Positions 53,395 through 62,387 of a stretch of 64,000 nucleotides of DNA are shown one piece after another. Source of the stretch: Oceanospirillum beijerinckii DSM 7166. GTDB taxonomy: Bacteria; Pseudomonadota; Gammaproteobacteria; Pseudomonadales; Halomonadaceae. The stretch is from the NCBI RefSeq assembly GCF_000422425.1, contig NZ_AULT01000010.1:62001-126000 (forward strand). Direction: 5' to 3'. Position 1 is the first letter of the stretch. Each line of letters begins with the position of its first letter. A program made the position numbers and the translations under genes. The notes under the pieces were generated by a model that had not been told where the DNA came from, made no database searches, and was given only the letters and a program-made list of their open reading frames with translations.

Positions 53395-54756
53395 ATGGCT
53401 GGTAAAATTACCCAAGACGGTGACCAGGTTTCACCGCAAACGTTAGTTCCTGATGAGCAGCGCATGAGCAAGGGGTCACTGAGTATGGCCTGGTGGGCGA
53501 TCTGCAGTGCCATGTTCTGGCTGGTGGTATCGGCCACCCTGGCGATGAACTTCGGTACCATGAATACCCTGATCGGTTTGGGGCTGTCCACGGTGACCTA
53601 TGGCATTATCAATGCGATCATCACACGCTATGCTATTAAAACCGGGCTTTCGGTTGCCCTGTTCTCCCGCATTATGTTTGGCAAGGTCGGTGCGAGTCTC
53701 GCGGTGCTGATCTTCTTTGCTACGGCGATCTATTACAGTGTATTTGAAGGCTCTGTGATTGCAGTGGCGATTCAGGCCTACTTCCCGTCATTAAGCCTGG
53801 AGATGGCTTATCTGATTGTGGTGTTGTACAGCGTGCCTCTGGTATTCGGAGGTGTGCAGCTGTGGATGGATAAGTTTAATGGTGTGCTATTGCCATTCTA
53901 TATCCTGGGGCTGGTGGCGGCGGTGGTGCTATCCATCAATGAATACGGCTACTCCGATGCCTGGTTATCCATGGGGCCGGAAGGTGGAGAAGTCGAAAAT
54001 GGTTGGTGGAACTGCTTTACCTATTTTATGGGTGTGTGGATTCTGATGATGTACACCTGGGATTATGCCCGTTTTGGTAAGGCCGATGACGCGGATTACC
54101 ACGCCAAGATTAACTTCGGTATGCCGTTCTATCTGTTTACCTTTATGGTCAACGGTGTCGCGGGTATTTTTCTGGCAGCGACGATTCCGACTGAAGGTGG
54201 TTTGTCAGAAGTCTCCGTGGTGCTGGCTATTCTGAAACTGATGGGGATCTGGGGGCTGTTATTTGTCTGGGTCAGTCAAACCCGGATCAATACTGCCAAC
54301 TTCTATCTGGCGGCGGATAATATGCAGGCGTTCTTTGAACACTTTGGTTTGAAGCAGGTGCCACGCTTTATCTGGGCCATAGTGGTAGGGGCTGTGGTGT
54401 ATCTATTAATGCTGCTGGATGTATTCAGCTTTATCCTGCAGGCGCTGGCCTATCAGGGCATCTTTGTTGTCGCCTGGGTGGCGATAGCGCTGGCCCATAT
54501 CTTCTCGCCGAAATACGATCAGCTGTTTAATGGGGAGGTGAACTGCGATATCGATCAGGTGGTGTCCTTCAATCCCCGCGGTCTGATCGCCTGGTTTGGT
54601 GGTGCCGGTCTGGGCATCGTATTACTGAACTATGCCGGAGCGACTTTGGCGCTGTTTTCTGCGCCGCTGACCTTTATTTTCTCCTTCCTGGTTTACCTGA
54701 TGCTGCTGAACAGTGCTAAGCAACATTGGTTTGTACGTATGGAAGCCGCAGAGTAA
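53395..54756 (+). CDS. NCS1-family permease (purine/cytosine permease type)
   Basis: 453 residues with 12 predicted membrane helices. NCS1/CodB-like features are GSLSMAWWAICSAMFWLVVSATLAMNFG (helix 1, in outline), TGLSVALFSRIMFGKVG in the loop after helix 2, a helix 6 region WNCFTYFMGVWILMMYTWDYARFG, and LLFVWVSQTRINTANFYLAADNMQ near helix 8. Known substrates are purines, pyrimidines, allantoin, hydantoins and related cyclic amides. Placed behind the lactamase operon and its AraC gene, it plausibly imports the cyclic amide that HyuAB opens. Substrate is inferred. It is followed by a strong terminator. Confidence 0.85.
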   Translation: MAGKITQDGDQVSPQTLVPDEQRMSKGSLSMAWWAICSAMFWLVVSATLAMNFGTMNTLIGLGLSTVTYGIINAIITRYAIKTGLSVALFSRIMFGKVGASLAVLIFFATAIYYSVFEGSVIAVAIQAYFPSLSLEMAYLIVVLYSVPLVFGGVQLWMDKFNGVLLPFYILGLVAAVVLSINEYGYSDAWLSMGPEGGEVENGWWNCFTYFMGVWILMMYTWDYARFGKADDADYHAKINFGMPFYLFTFMVNGVAGIFLAATIPTEGGLSEVSVVLAILKLMGIWGLLFVWVSQTRINTANFYLAADNMQAFFEHFGLKQVPRFIWAIVVGAVVYLLMLLDVFSFILQALAYQGIFVVAWVAIALAHIFSPKYDQLFNGEVNCDIDQVVSFNPRGLIAWFGGAGLGIVLLNYAGATLALFSAPLTFIFSFLVYLMLLNSAKQHWFVRMEAAE

Positions 54757-54838
54757 AAAGTCGGATAAGCACTGGAGTGCTCAACATGGCTGAAGCGCTC
54801 TAAAATGGTGCTTTGCAGCACTCTTGTGGCGCATTTAT

Positions 54839-54876
54839 AAACCTGTATCGGGTATTGTTTCGATACAGGTTTTGAT
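54839..54876 (+). terminator. Intrinsic terminator of the NCS1 permease gene
   Basis: Perfect 12-bp stem AAACCTGTATCG/CGATACAGGTTT with a ten-base loop and a short T tail, 82 bases after the stop. In the 558 bases from here to dctP I see a dyad TGACTAT-N6-ATAGTCA (54894-54913) and the two elements listed next, but no gene. Confidence 0.85.
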
Positions 54877-55198
54877 TAATTTGTCTGTCTTTGTGACTAT
54901 GACTGTATAGTCAGTTTTGTTTTTTGCTGAGCAACAGAATTTATATGTATGCCATACAAGATCTTAATAAGACTAAGGTTGAATAGTCGGCCTTAATACT
55001 CTTAAATCCCCACCCAGTATCCGGCCATAGGTTTTCTTGCCCCCGTCTTGTAAAAAACCTTGTGATATCAGACGAAAACGCTGTTTTTGTATCTGGCTTC
55101 AAGTATTTGCTCTAAAGTTGGTTTTATTATTCCTCATAGAGGGTATGGACTTTGAGACAGGGATTCGATATTGAACTATAATTGATTTTTATGGCAGG

Positions 55199-55223
55199 TA
55201 TAAATGTCATATATTTTACTTAT
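55199..55223 (+). promoter_or_regulatory. Third copy of the candidate GcdR element (TRAP operon)
   Basis: CATATATTTTACTTAT at 55208-55223 matches the 16-base core of the gcdG and gcdH elements with one change. The preceding TATAA-N5-ATATA keeps the dyad with one imperfect position. It lies 211 bases before the dctP start, in the same orientation. Confidence 0.5.
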
Positions 55224-55397
55224 TTCAGCGATACCGATAACTTCATTTCAGCGAGTGCAGGGGCTAGATCAAGGCCGGATTCCAGTCAATAGAACAGAAG
55301 TGTGTTGTCGCAAGGCAAAATGCTCATGGAGTGCTTATCCCTATTGGCACGTTCTGACTGGAAAAATTCGCGAGGGAGCTGTCGCCGGATGGTACCC

Positions 55398-55414
55398 GTA
55401 ATTAAAATAATTAC
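55398..55414. promoter_or_regulatory. Perfect inverted repeat before dctP
   Basis: GTAATTA-AAA-TAATTAC, 20 bases before the dctP ATG. Too AT-rich and close for a terminator; a repressor site or ribosome-site-proximal structure is possible. Confidence 0.4.
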
Positions 55415-55434
55415 AGTAAAAAGAGTAGATAACA

Positions 55435-56460
55435 ATGCTGAAGAAATTTGCGAAACTGAAGAAACAGATTGTCACAGGCTCCCTGTCTGTTGCTCTGGGT
55501 GTAGGCGCAGTGACGGCTACGGCTTCTGCCTATGCGGCTGAGCACAACTGGCGTTTTGCTAACCTGTACACCCGTGGTACTGCGTTTGGTGATGTATACG
55601 GCAGCATGGCTGAGAATATCGAGACGATGTCCGGTGGCCGTATTAAAGTGAAAATGATGTACGCCGGTGAAGGTGTTGATACCCGTGGTATTCTGGGCGG
55701 CGTTAAGTCCGGTCTGATCACGATGGGTGCACACTTCCAGCCAATGAACGCCGGTGAACTGCCAGCGGGTATCGTTGAAGTGGGTCTGCCAGGTGGTACG
55801 GCAGATGTGGGCGAGCTGAGTGTTCTGTTCCACGAGAAAGGCTTCAACGAAGTACTGACCCGTGCTTACGCTGAGCAAGGTATGGTTTATCTGAACCCAT
55901 ACATTCAGCCACCTGTATATCTGCTGACTAAAAAACCAATCAACTCCGTTGAAGATTTTAAAGGCCTGAAACTGCGTGCGCCAGGTGCTTACGGTAAGTT
56001 CGTACGTAACCTGGGTGCTTCTCCTGTCTCCATGACCTGGAGTGAAATCTATACAGGTCTGGCCACTGGCGTAATCGATGGCTCTATCGGTAGTAACCTG
56101 ATTGACCACCGCGACGGTAACCACGCTGAAGTGGCTAAGTATATGTACCGTCTGCCACTGGCAGGTGCTCAGGTACTGCCTGTTGTAGTGAACAAAAAAG
56201 CATGGGACAAACTGCCTGACGATCTGAAAGCGATCGTTAAAGCGGCGACTGCAGTACACGCTCGTGATCAGATGACTAAATCCCGTCTGTGGGAGTCTCA
56301 GGCGATCGCTGATATGGAAGCGAAGGGTATGAAGTGGAGCCCTGAGCCAAGCGAAGCAGATAAAGCGGCTTGGGCGAAAGCCGGTGAGAATCTGTGGGGC
56401 GAGTACGCTAAGAGCGACAAGTTCAGTGCTGAGCTGGTTGAAATTCTGAAGAAGCAGTAA
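55435..56460 (+). CDS. TRAP transporter periplasmic solute-binding protein (DctP family)
   Basis: 341 residues. Signal peptide with basic start (MLKKFAKLKKQ) and cleavage probably after ASAYA near residue 34. The conserved carboxylate-binding Arg is R181 in LKLRAPGAYG, followed by SEIYTGLATGVIDGSIGSN, a family hallmark. Substrates of this family are mostly C4-C6 organic acids. Between the lactam genes and the glutarate hydroxylase, and with the candidate GcdR element upstream, glutarate or a relative such as 2-hydroxyglutarate is the likely ligand. A terminator-like hairpin right after the gene probably keeps binding protein in excess over the membrane subunits. Confidence 0.9.
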   Translation: MLKKFAKLKKQIVTGSLSVALGVGAVTATASAYAAEHNWRFANLYTRGTAFGDVYGSMAENIETMSGGRIKVKMMYAGEGVDTRGILGGVKSGLITMGAHFQPMNAGELPAGIVEVGLPGGTADVGELSVLFHEKGFNEVLTRAYAEQGMVYLNPYIQPPVYLLTKKPINSVEDFKGLKLRAPGAYGKFVRNLGASPVSMTWSEIYTGLATGVIDGSIGSNLIDHRDGNHAEVAKYMYRLPLAGAQVLPVVVNKKAWDKLPDDLKAIVKAATAVHARDQMTKSRLWESQAIADMEAKGMKWSPEPSEADKAAWAKAGENLWGEYAKSDKFSAELVEILKKQ

Positions 56461-56504
56461 GAGGCTGATCTTACTCAACCTTCTGAATTGACGTTCCGTT
56501 GTTA

Positions 56505-56540
56505 AATAAAGGGCGATTATCTCGCCCTTTATTTTTTTCT
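56505..56540 (+). terminator. Terminator-like hairpin between dctP and dctQ
   Basis: AATAAAGGGCGA/TCGCCCTTTATT, perfect 12-bp stem, loop TTATC, then a T run. It lies inside the operon, 17 bases before the dctQ start; partial termination would favour dctP expression. Confidence 0.85.
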
Positions 56541-56556
56541 ATCAGGCTATGGCGTT

Positions 56557-57114
56557 ATGGTTAAAAAGTTAATTATTTTCTACTGTACAGGGATCGACCG
56601 GCTTATCAGTTTCATTGGAAAAAGCATATCGTTGCTGATGCCATGTCTGGCGTTGGTGATCGCGTACGAAGTATGTTCCCGATATGTCTTTAACCAACCA
56701 ACGATCTGGGCCTACGACACCTCGTTGTTTTTCTCTGCCTATCTGGCAGCTTTAGGTGGGGCATATGCCTACCAGAAGAATGCCCATATCAACGTGGATA
56801 TTCTCTATCTGGCGGTATCCAATAAAACGAAGCGTGTATTTAACATTCTGACGGGTGTTTTGGCCGCTTTCTTTATGTTGATTCTGATCTTAATGGCCCG
56901 CGAAAAGTTTGCTGAGGCTGTGAAATTTGATTACCGCAAAATGAGTAACTGGGCACCACCAACGCATCACTTCTGGATGATGCTGATTGTGGCTGCCGTG
57001 CTGATTATTCTGCAGATCTCCAGCAATATGATGAAAGACATTTTCTATATCTTTACCGGTCAGGACCTGCTACCTGAGCCAGAAATCGATACCGAGCAGG
57101 AGGATGACCAATGA
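56557..57114 (+). CDS. TRAP transporter small membrane subunit (DctQ family)
   Basis: 185 residues, four membrane helices: SISLLMPCLALVIAYEVCSRYVFN, with the family pattern R-Y-x-F-N then W, SAYLAALGGAYAYQKNAHINVDI with the conserved A-x-x-H-I-N-V-D, a third helix FNILTGVLAAFFMLILILM, and HHFWMMLIVAAVLIILQ. It forms the membrane complex with DctM. Its stop overlaps the dctM start (ATGA), so the two are translationally coupled. The ribosome site is weak, consistent with lower output than dctP. Confidence 0.92.
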   Translation: MVKKLIIFYCTGIDRLISFIGKSISLLMPCLALVIAYEVCSRYVFNQPTIWAYDTSLFFSAYLAALGGAYAYQKNAHINVDILYLAVSNKTKRVFNILTGVLAAFFMLILILMAREKFAEAVKFDYRKMSNWAPPTHHFWMMLIVAAVLIILQISSNMMKDIFYIFTGQDLLPEPEIDTEQEDDQ

Positions 57115-58433
57115 TGGGAATTGAACTACTAACCGGCATTCTGCTGCTGTGTATTCTGGTCAGTTTTGCCTTGGGTGCACCGGTTGGCTTTGCTCTGGGT
57201 GGCATCGCTATGGCGGTGGGCTACTTTACCTGGGGGGATGGCATCTTCCAGATAGTGCCAAACACCTTTGAGTCGGTACTGTTCAGCTTTATTCTGCTGT
57301 CGATTCCACTCTATATCTATATGGGCCAGTTGTTGACCCGTTCTGGTATCGGGGACGCCATGTTTAATGCCAGTCAGCTGGTGATTGGTAAGCTGCGTGG
57401 TTCTCTGGCGATCAGTGTGATTGGCGTCTGCTCCATGATCGGTGCCATGGTGGGGATTATTGGGGCCGGTATTATGACCTCCGGTAGTATCGCCCTGAAG
57501 CCTATGCTGGATCGTGGTTACGATAAGAAACTGGCGTTAGGCGTGATTATGGCCGGTGGTGGTCTGGGTATTCTGATTCCACCCAGCGTACCTATGATTA
57601 TGTTCGCGGCATCCACCCAAAACTCTGTGGGTAAGATGTTTGTTGCGGCACTGTTCCCCGCATTATTGGCGATTATCTTTCTGGTTAGCTACATCATTAT
57701 CAGCTGTAAGCTGAACCCGGAGCGCGCGCCGCTGGGAACCGGTGCAGAAGCCAAGATGACACCGAAAGAGAAGGCACGCACCCTGCGTGACGGCTTTATG
57801 TCTGTCTTCCTGATCTTTGCGGTACTGGGCAGTATTATCAGTGGTATTGCTACTCCTACTGAGTCCGGTGCTATTGGTGTCGTTGGCGCGGTGATTCTGG
57901 CCTTCTTCTTTAAGCGTTTCCGTTTGGGCATGTTTAGAATGGCCGGTATGGAAACGGCCATGCTGGTGAGTGTGGCCATGTGGATTATTTTGGGTGCCAC
58001 CCTGTTCAGTAACTTCCATCTGATGATGGGCGTGCAGGATATGATCGCCAGCTTTACCCAGGATCTGGGCTTACCGCCTCTGGGTGTGGTGATCCTGATG
58101 CAGCTGGTGATGCTGGCGCTGGGCTTTATCATCGACGAATTTATTATCGTTTTGATGTGCGCGCCGCTGTTTACACCGATTGTCGTGGATCTGGGTTTTG
58201 ACCCGATCTGGTTCGGTATCCTGATGATTCTGAATATCGAGATCGCGGTACAAACACCACCTTACGGTTTTGCACTCTTCTACCTGAAAGGGATCGCACC
58301 GCCAGGGGTGACCATGCTGGATATTTATAAATCGGTCACGCCTTTCATCTTATTGAAACTTTGTGTGTTGATTATCTGCATGCTGTTCCCGGAACTGGTG
58401 ATGTGGTTACCCAATAAAGTGATGGGGCCCTAG
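57111..58433 (+). CDS. TRAP transporter large membrane subunit (DctM family)
   Basis: 440 residues with about 12 membrane helices; sodium-coupled transport channel of the TRAP system. Signatures are ALGAPVGFALGGIAMAVGY, LSIPLYIYMGQLLTRSGIGDAMFNAS, GAGIMTSGSIALKPMLDRGYDKKLALGVIMAGGGLGILIPPSVPMI in outline, FIIDEFIIVLMCAPLFTPIV and the terminal PPYGFALFYLKGIAPPGV. It overlaps dctQ by four bases and precedes the Usp gene by 18, so all four belong to one operon. Confidence 0.95.
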   Translation: MMGIELLTGILLLCILVSFALGAPVGFALGGIAMAVGYFTWGDGIFQIVPNTFESVLFSFILLSIPLYIYMGQLLTRSGIGDAMFNASQLVIGKLRGSLAISVIGVCSMIGAMVGIIGAGIMTSGSIALKPMLDRGYDKKLALGVIMAGGGLGILIPPSVPMIMFAASTQNSVGKMFVAALFPALLAIIFLVSYIIISCKLNPERAPLGTGAEAKMTPKEKARTLRDGFMSVFLIFAVLGSIISGIATPTESGAIGVVGAVILAFFFKRFRLGMFRMAGMETAMLVSVAMWIILGATLFSNFHLMMGVQDMIASFTQDLGLPPLGVVILMQLVMLALGFIIDEFIIVLMCAPLFTPIVVDLGFDPIWFGILMILNIEIAVQTPPYGFALFYLKGIAPPGVTMLDIYKSVTPFILLKLCVLIICMLFPELVMWLPNKVMGP

Positions 58434-58451
58434 AGGTTAAAGAGACTGGAT

Positions 58452-58889
58452 ATGTACAACACAATTCTGATCCCTATGGATCTGGAACATGAAGAGATGT
58501 TCCCTAAAGCCGTTGAACTGGCAAAGCAGCTGATCGGTGATGAAGAGGGTGTCATTCACGGTATCTATGTGGATGAATCCCTGATCCATCATTCGAACTT
58601 CTCTATCTCTGGCGATGCGGTAGTATCCGCTCGCCAGGAGACTAAGCAGAAGGTGAAAAAGCTATTTAAAAAATATGTGCCTGAAGCGCTGCGTGGTAAG
58701 TGCCGGGTTAGCCAGGGTGTGGTTTATGATGCCGTACTGGATGAAGCGAAAAAACAGCAGCCTGAAGTGATTATTGTGGCTTCAGGTCGTCCTGGTTTAT
58801 CCAGTTACCTGATGGGTTCCAATGCGGAAAAAATCCTGCGTCACTCTAAGTGCTCAGTATTTGTTATCCGTGATGAGCATAAATGGTAA
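58452..58889 (+). CDS. Universal stress protein (UspA family) of the TRAP operon
   Basis: 145 residues, one Usp domain: NTILIPMDLEHEE at the start, the ATP-site region VIIVASGRPGLSSYLMGSNAEKIL, and the end SVFVIRD. The nucleotide loop is shorter than the usual G-x2-G-x9-G-S (six residues between the second and third Gly), so ATP binding may differ. A Usp gene closing a TRAP operon recalls TeaD of the ectoine TRAP system, which tunes transport activity; the same role is suggested here by position. A terminator follows. Confidence 0.9.
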   Translation: MYNTILIPMDLEHEEMFPKAVELAKQLIGDEEGVIHGIYVDESLIHHSNFSISGDAVVSARQETKQKVKKLFKKYVPEALRGKCRVSQGVVYDAVLDEAKKQQPEVIIVASGRPGLSSYLMGSNAEKILRHSKCSVFVIRDEHKW

Positions 58890-59001
58890 AAAAACGACGG
58901 CTTTGCTTGAATTTTTGCCGCTAACGGTTATCATGCCCGGCCAGAGTTTATGACTCAACAGTTTTAGCTTCTTAAGTCTATCCGATAAAGAGGCATTCGC
59001 G

Positions 59002-59040
59002 AGGCCCCACTCCCACAAGGAGATGGGGCCTTGTTCTTTC
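59002..59040 (+). terminator. Terminator between the TRAP operon and glaR
   Basis: AGGCCCCACTCC pairs with GGAG-A-TGGGGCCT around a CACAA loop, followed by TTGTTCTTTC. Placed between converging genes. Confidence 0.8.
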
Positions 59041-59074
59041 TGTCAGGAAGATTATGGTGGAAGTCGTTGGTGGT

Positions 59075-59758
59075 TTACAGCATCAGCTGCTTGATAATCG
59101 GGATCGGGCTGATTAGATGCTCATACATCAATTGTTTGGCTTTCACGGTATCTCTGGTGAGCAGAGCATCCACCATATCGGCATGTTCCCTGCGCTTTTC
59201 CTCCAGTGCCGATTGTGAGAACACTGTCTTCTTCAGCCATAAATGGCGGTAGCGCTCGGCCTGATCCTGTAGTGATGCTCGCAACTCCAGTAGCTTGGCT
59301 GAACCACAACCCTGCGCAATAGCGGTGTGGAAAGCTTTATGGCGACTGTCCCACACTTCCAGCATCTCATCCGGGGTATTGATCTCGTTCACCCGGGCCA
59401 GTTTATGGGCTTCCCCCAGTACGGTGGCTTCCCAATCTTCATCGCCTCGCTCGATGGCCAGCTCGGTGATCATGGCTTCCAGGTGAGCACGGGCATCATA
59501 TATGTCGGTCAACTCTTCCAGTGACATCTCGGCCACACGAAAGCCCCGCTGGCTGATTGCGGTCACTAAACGGTCGGCCACCAGCTGAGACAGTGCTTCG
59601 CGCATAGGGCCAGCGCCAATGTCATAGCTTTCCTTCAGATGGCTCATCAGCAGCTTATCTCCAGGCTGATGTACCCCGTTGATAATATCCTGCTTGAGCA
59701 GCTTATAAGCGATAGTGGCTTGATTTGCTTTGCTTTGTGGCGTGCTGTCTGAGCTCAT
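59075..59758 (-). CDS. glaR: GntR-family repressor GlaR (CsiR type)
   Basis: 227 residues, FCD branch of GntR proteins. Winged helix: YKLLKQDIINGVHQPGDKL then LKESYDIGAGPMREALSQLVADRLV and QRGFRVAEMS. Ligand domain with IYDARAHLEAM, DSRHKAFHTAIAQGC, RREHADMVDAL (metal-type Asp/His positions). In E. coli the equivalent CsiR/GlaR represses glaH (csiD) and lhgO and is released by glutarate. Here it is divergent from glaH with 179 bases between starts. Its operator could not be fixed; an AT-rich dyad TAAAAAT-N6-ATTTTTA lies at 59841-59860. Confidence 0.85.
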   Translation of the reverse strand: MSSDSTPQSKANQATIAYKLLKQDIINGVHQPGDKLLMSHLKESYDIGAGPMREALSQLVADRLVTAISQRGFRVAEMSLEELTDIYDARAHLEAMITELAIERGDEDWEATVLGEAHKLARVNEINTPDEMLEVWDSRHKAFHTAIAQGCGSAKLLELRASLQDQAERYRHLWLKKTVFSQSALEEKRREHADMVDALLTRDTVKAKQLMYEHLISPIPIIKQLML

Positions 59759-59937
59759 GTTGGCGTCCGTGATGACCGAATGCCACCGATTATAAACCCA
59801 CGGGGCAAAGGGATGAAATGTTCATTTTGTCTATAAAGAATAAAAATGTAGATATTTTTAAATAATAAATATATTATTCTCGGCAGATGGCATTTGATGT
59901 GTCGCATAAACCCTATATGCACTTCAGGAGTCGAGAG

Positions 59938-60909
59938 ATGAGTGTTGTTGAACAAGCAGGCATCCCTGCAGAAACGAAATACCAAGGTTTTACTTTATCC
60001 GTATCTGAGCAGAGCAATGGCCGCCTGCTGCAACTGACGTTCAACAAGGAAACCGTTGATCAATTTTTCGCGGCGATTGAGGAATGGCCTATTCAGGCGC
60101 TGGAGTACAAATCGTTCCTGCGTTTCCGTGTTGCTAAAGTACTGGACGATCTGTGTGGTAATCAGCTGCAGTCTCTGCTGATCGATACGCTGGTTGATCG
60201 TAACACCGGTGCGCTGCTGATCACTCCTGAAGGCCTGGATGATGTGTCTCAGGCAGAAGATATGGTGCGTTTCACCACAGCCGCATCTCACTTGATGGGC
60301 CGTTCTAACTTTGATGCCATGAGCGGTAAGTACTACGCACGTTTCGCGGTAGTGAACAGCGATAACTCTGATAGCTACCTGCGTCAGCCACACCGTGTCA
60401 TGGAACTGCACAACGACGGCACTTACGTTGAAGAAGATACTGACTTCAATCTGATGCTGAAGATCGATGAGCAGAACATGGAAGGCGGTAACTCTCTGCT
60501 ACTGCATCTGGATGACTGGGAAGATCTGGAGAAGTTCTCTACCCATCCTCTGGCCTATCGTCCAATCCGTTGGGCTGTGCCGCCGAGTAAAAATATCTCT
60601 AAGGATATCTACCACCCAGTATTTGATCTGGACGTAAACGGTGATGTGATCAGCTCTTACATCGATCAGTTTGCACAACCTGCAAACTTTGAAGAAGGTG
60701 TATGGCTATCTGAGCTGGGCGAATCTTTTGAAAGCAGTAAAGGTATTCAGTCGATCCGTGTACCTGTGGGTAGCTTCCTGTTGATCAACAACCACATGTG
60801 GTTACATGGTCGTGATAAGTTTACTCCGCACGAAGGTCTGCGTCGTGAACTGATGCGTCAGCGTGGTTACTTCACTCATAAGAAGACACTGCGTAAGCCA
60901 CGTCAGTGA
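59938..60909 (+). CDS. glaH: Glutarate 2-hydroxylase GlaH (CsiD), Fe(II)/2-oxoglutarate dioxygenase
   Basis: 323 residues from ATG 59938 (GGAG/GAGAG site); an earlier in-frame ATG at 59887 is unsupported. It converts glutarate plus 2-oxoglutarate and O2 to L-2-hydroxyglutarate, succinate and CO2. The iron triad is H158-x-D160 (ELHNDGTY) and H290 ([12 protein letters not shown]), with the 2-oxoglutarate-binding Arg near 309 ([11 protein letters not shown]). These match H160, D162 and H292 of E. coli GlaH, allowing two residues of offset. The [25 protein letters not shown] stretch is family-specific. It is followed by a terminator and lhgO. Confidence 0.95.
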   Translation: MSVVEQAGIPAETKYQGFTLSVSEQSNGRLLQLTFNKETVDQFFAAIEEWPIQALEYKSFLRFRVAKVLDDLCGNQLQSLLIDTLVDRNTGALLITPEGLDDVSQAEDMVRFTTAASHLMGRSNFDAMSGKYYARFAVVNSDNSDSYLRQPHRVMELHNDGTYVEEDTDFNLMLKIDEQNMEGGNSLLLHLDDWEDLEKFSTHPLAYRPIRWAVPPSKNISKDIYHPVFDLDVNGDVISSYIDQFAQPANFEEGVWLSELGESFESSKGIQSIRVPVGSFLLINNHMWLHGRDKFTPHEGLRRELMRQRGYFTHKKTLRKPRQ

Positions 60910-61025
60910 TTTCGTTGCGTAAGTAACTCTGCTTTAAAACTAGTTGTGATAAGTGAAGTTAGTCCTGACTATGGACTTGTTTCAACAGTAGCTGTATCGA
61001 AAGATCGCTGCTGAGATTAAAAAAG

Positions 61026-61060
61026 ACCTCTGAAAGGCATCGCGTCCTTTCAGGGGTTTT
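61026..61060 (+). terminator. Terminator between glaH and lhgO
   Basis: CCTCTGAAAGG pairs with CCTTTCAGGGG (one G-U) and a T4 tail follows. lhgO starts 20 bases later, so read-through or a separate promoter is needed. Confidence 0.7.
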
Positions 61061-61080
61061 CGCGTCGAGCGAGGGATAGA

Positions 61081-62274
61081 ATGTACGATTACATTATCAT
61101 CGGTGGTGGCATTGTCGGTATGTCCACTGCGATGCAGCTACTGCAACAACAACCGGGTAAAAAACTGCTGGTTGTGGAAAAAGAAGCCCAGGTGGCACAA
61201 CATCAGACCGGTCATAACAGTGGTGTGATTCACGCGGGTGTTTACTACACGCCGGGTAGCCTGAAGGCCAAGTTCTGTCTGGAAGGCAATAAGGCAACAA
61301 AAGCCTTCTGTGACGAAAACGATATTCCTTACGATGAGTGCGGTAAGCTGTTGGTTGCCACCAACGAGCTGGAAATGGAACGCATGAAAGCATTGTGGGA
61401 ACGTACCGAGGCCAATGGTTTGGAGCGTTACTGGCTGAATGCTGATGAGTTGAAAGCCCGTGAGCCGAATATCACGGGGATCGGTGGTATCTTTGTACCG
61501 TCCAGTGGCATCGTCAGCTACCGTCGTGTCACCGAAGTGATGGCGGAAAAAGTGCGTGAGATGGGTGGTGAAATCCAGTTTAACTGCGAAGTGACTGCGC
61601 TGAAGGAAGGTGATTCCGAAGTGACGGTTTTCACCAGCCGTGGCAGTTTTACCAGCCGCTATATGATCTCCTGCTCTGGTCTGATGGCCGACCGAGTGGT
61701 GAAAATGCTGGGTATCAAACCGAAGTTTAAGATCTGCCCGTTCCGCGGTGAATACTACCTGCTGAAGCCAGAGCATAATCAGGTGGTGAACCATCTGATC
61801 TATCCGATCCCAGACCCCAGTATGCCGTTCCTGGGTGTACACCTGACCCGTATGATCGACGGCACCGTCACCGTAGGTCCAAACGCGGTCATGGCGTGGA
61901 AGCGTGAGGGTTACAAAAAGACCGATATCTCACTGAAAGACAGTTTTGAAGCCCTGACCTACCCAGGTATTCTGAAGGTGCTGTACAAGAACCTGAAGCC
62001 GGGTCTGATCGAAACCAAGAACTCGCTGTTTAAAGGTCAGTATCTGAAGGAAGTGAATAAGTACTGTCCTAAGATTGTGAAGTCTGATCTGACCGCATAC
62101 CCTGCGGGTGTACGTGCTCAGGCAGTATCGGAAGACGGTAATCTGGTGGATGACTTCCTGTTTGTGAATACCAAGCGCACCATCAATGTGTGTAATGCAC
62201 CGTCTCCGGCAGCGACCTCAGCAATTCCGATTGGTAAGCATATTCTGGAAACTGCGGCTAAGGTTTTTGCCTGA
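61081..62274 (+). CDS. lhgO: L-2-hydroxyglutarate oxidase/dehydrogenase LhgO
   Basis: 397 residues, membrane-associated FAD enzyme that oxidises L-2-hydroxyglutarate to 2-oxoglutarate and passes electrons to the quinone pool. N-terminal dinucleotide fold DYIIIGGGIVGMSTAMQLL, HQTGHNSGVIHAGVYYTPGSLKA near residue 41, SCSGLMADRV, ICPFRGEYYLLKPEH and C-terminal GVRAQAVSEDGNLVDDF with PSPAATSAIPIGKHI. It completes the GlaH route to the TCA cycle. The purine-rich GAGCGAGGGATAG supplies the ribosome site. Confidence 0.95.
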   Translation: MYDYIIIGGGIVGMSTAMQLLQQQPGKKLLVVEKEAQVAQHQTGHNSGVIHAGVYYTPGSLKAKFCLEGNKATKAFCDENDIPYDECGKLLVATNELEMERMKALWERTEANGLERYWLNADELKAREPNITGIGGIFVPSSGIVSYRRVTEVMAEKVREMGGEIQFNCEVTALKEGDSEVTVFTSRGSFTSRYMISCSGLMADRVVKMLGIKPKFKICPFRGEYYLLKPEHNQVVNHLIYPIPDPSMPFLGVHLTRMIDGTVTVGPNAVMAWKREGYKKTDISLKDSFEALTYPGILKVLYKNLKPGLIETKNSLFKGQYLKEVNKYCPKIVKSDLTAYPAGVRAQAVSEDGNLVDDFLFVNTKRTINVCNAPSPAATSAIPIGKHILETAAKVFA

Positions 62275-62342
62275 TAGGTCGATATCAGCGCTTAGTCAGA
62301 GTCTATTGGTAATCACGGGCCCTGGCGTGCTACTCAAGTCGT

Positions 62343-62385
62343 AATAATGCCCGGTGGACGGAGATCCACCGGGCATTATTTTTTG
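62343..62385. terminator. Bidirectional terminator between lhgO and gcdR
   Basis: Perfect 16-bp stem AATAATGCCCGGTGGA/TCCACCGGGCATTATT, loop CGGAGA, T run on the plus side and AT on the other. It lies between converging genes. Confidence 0.9.
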
Positions 62386-62387
62386 TA

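Noticed and set aside
55411-56478. 355-codon minus-strand frame opposite dctP
   Set aside because: Antisense shadow of a gene with biased codon use; the plus-strand protein is a clear DctP.
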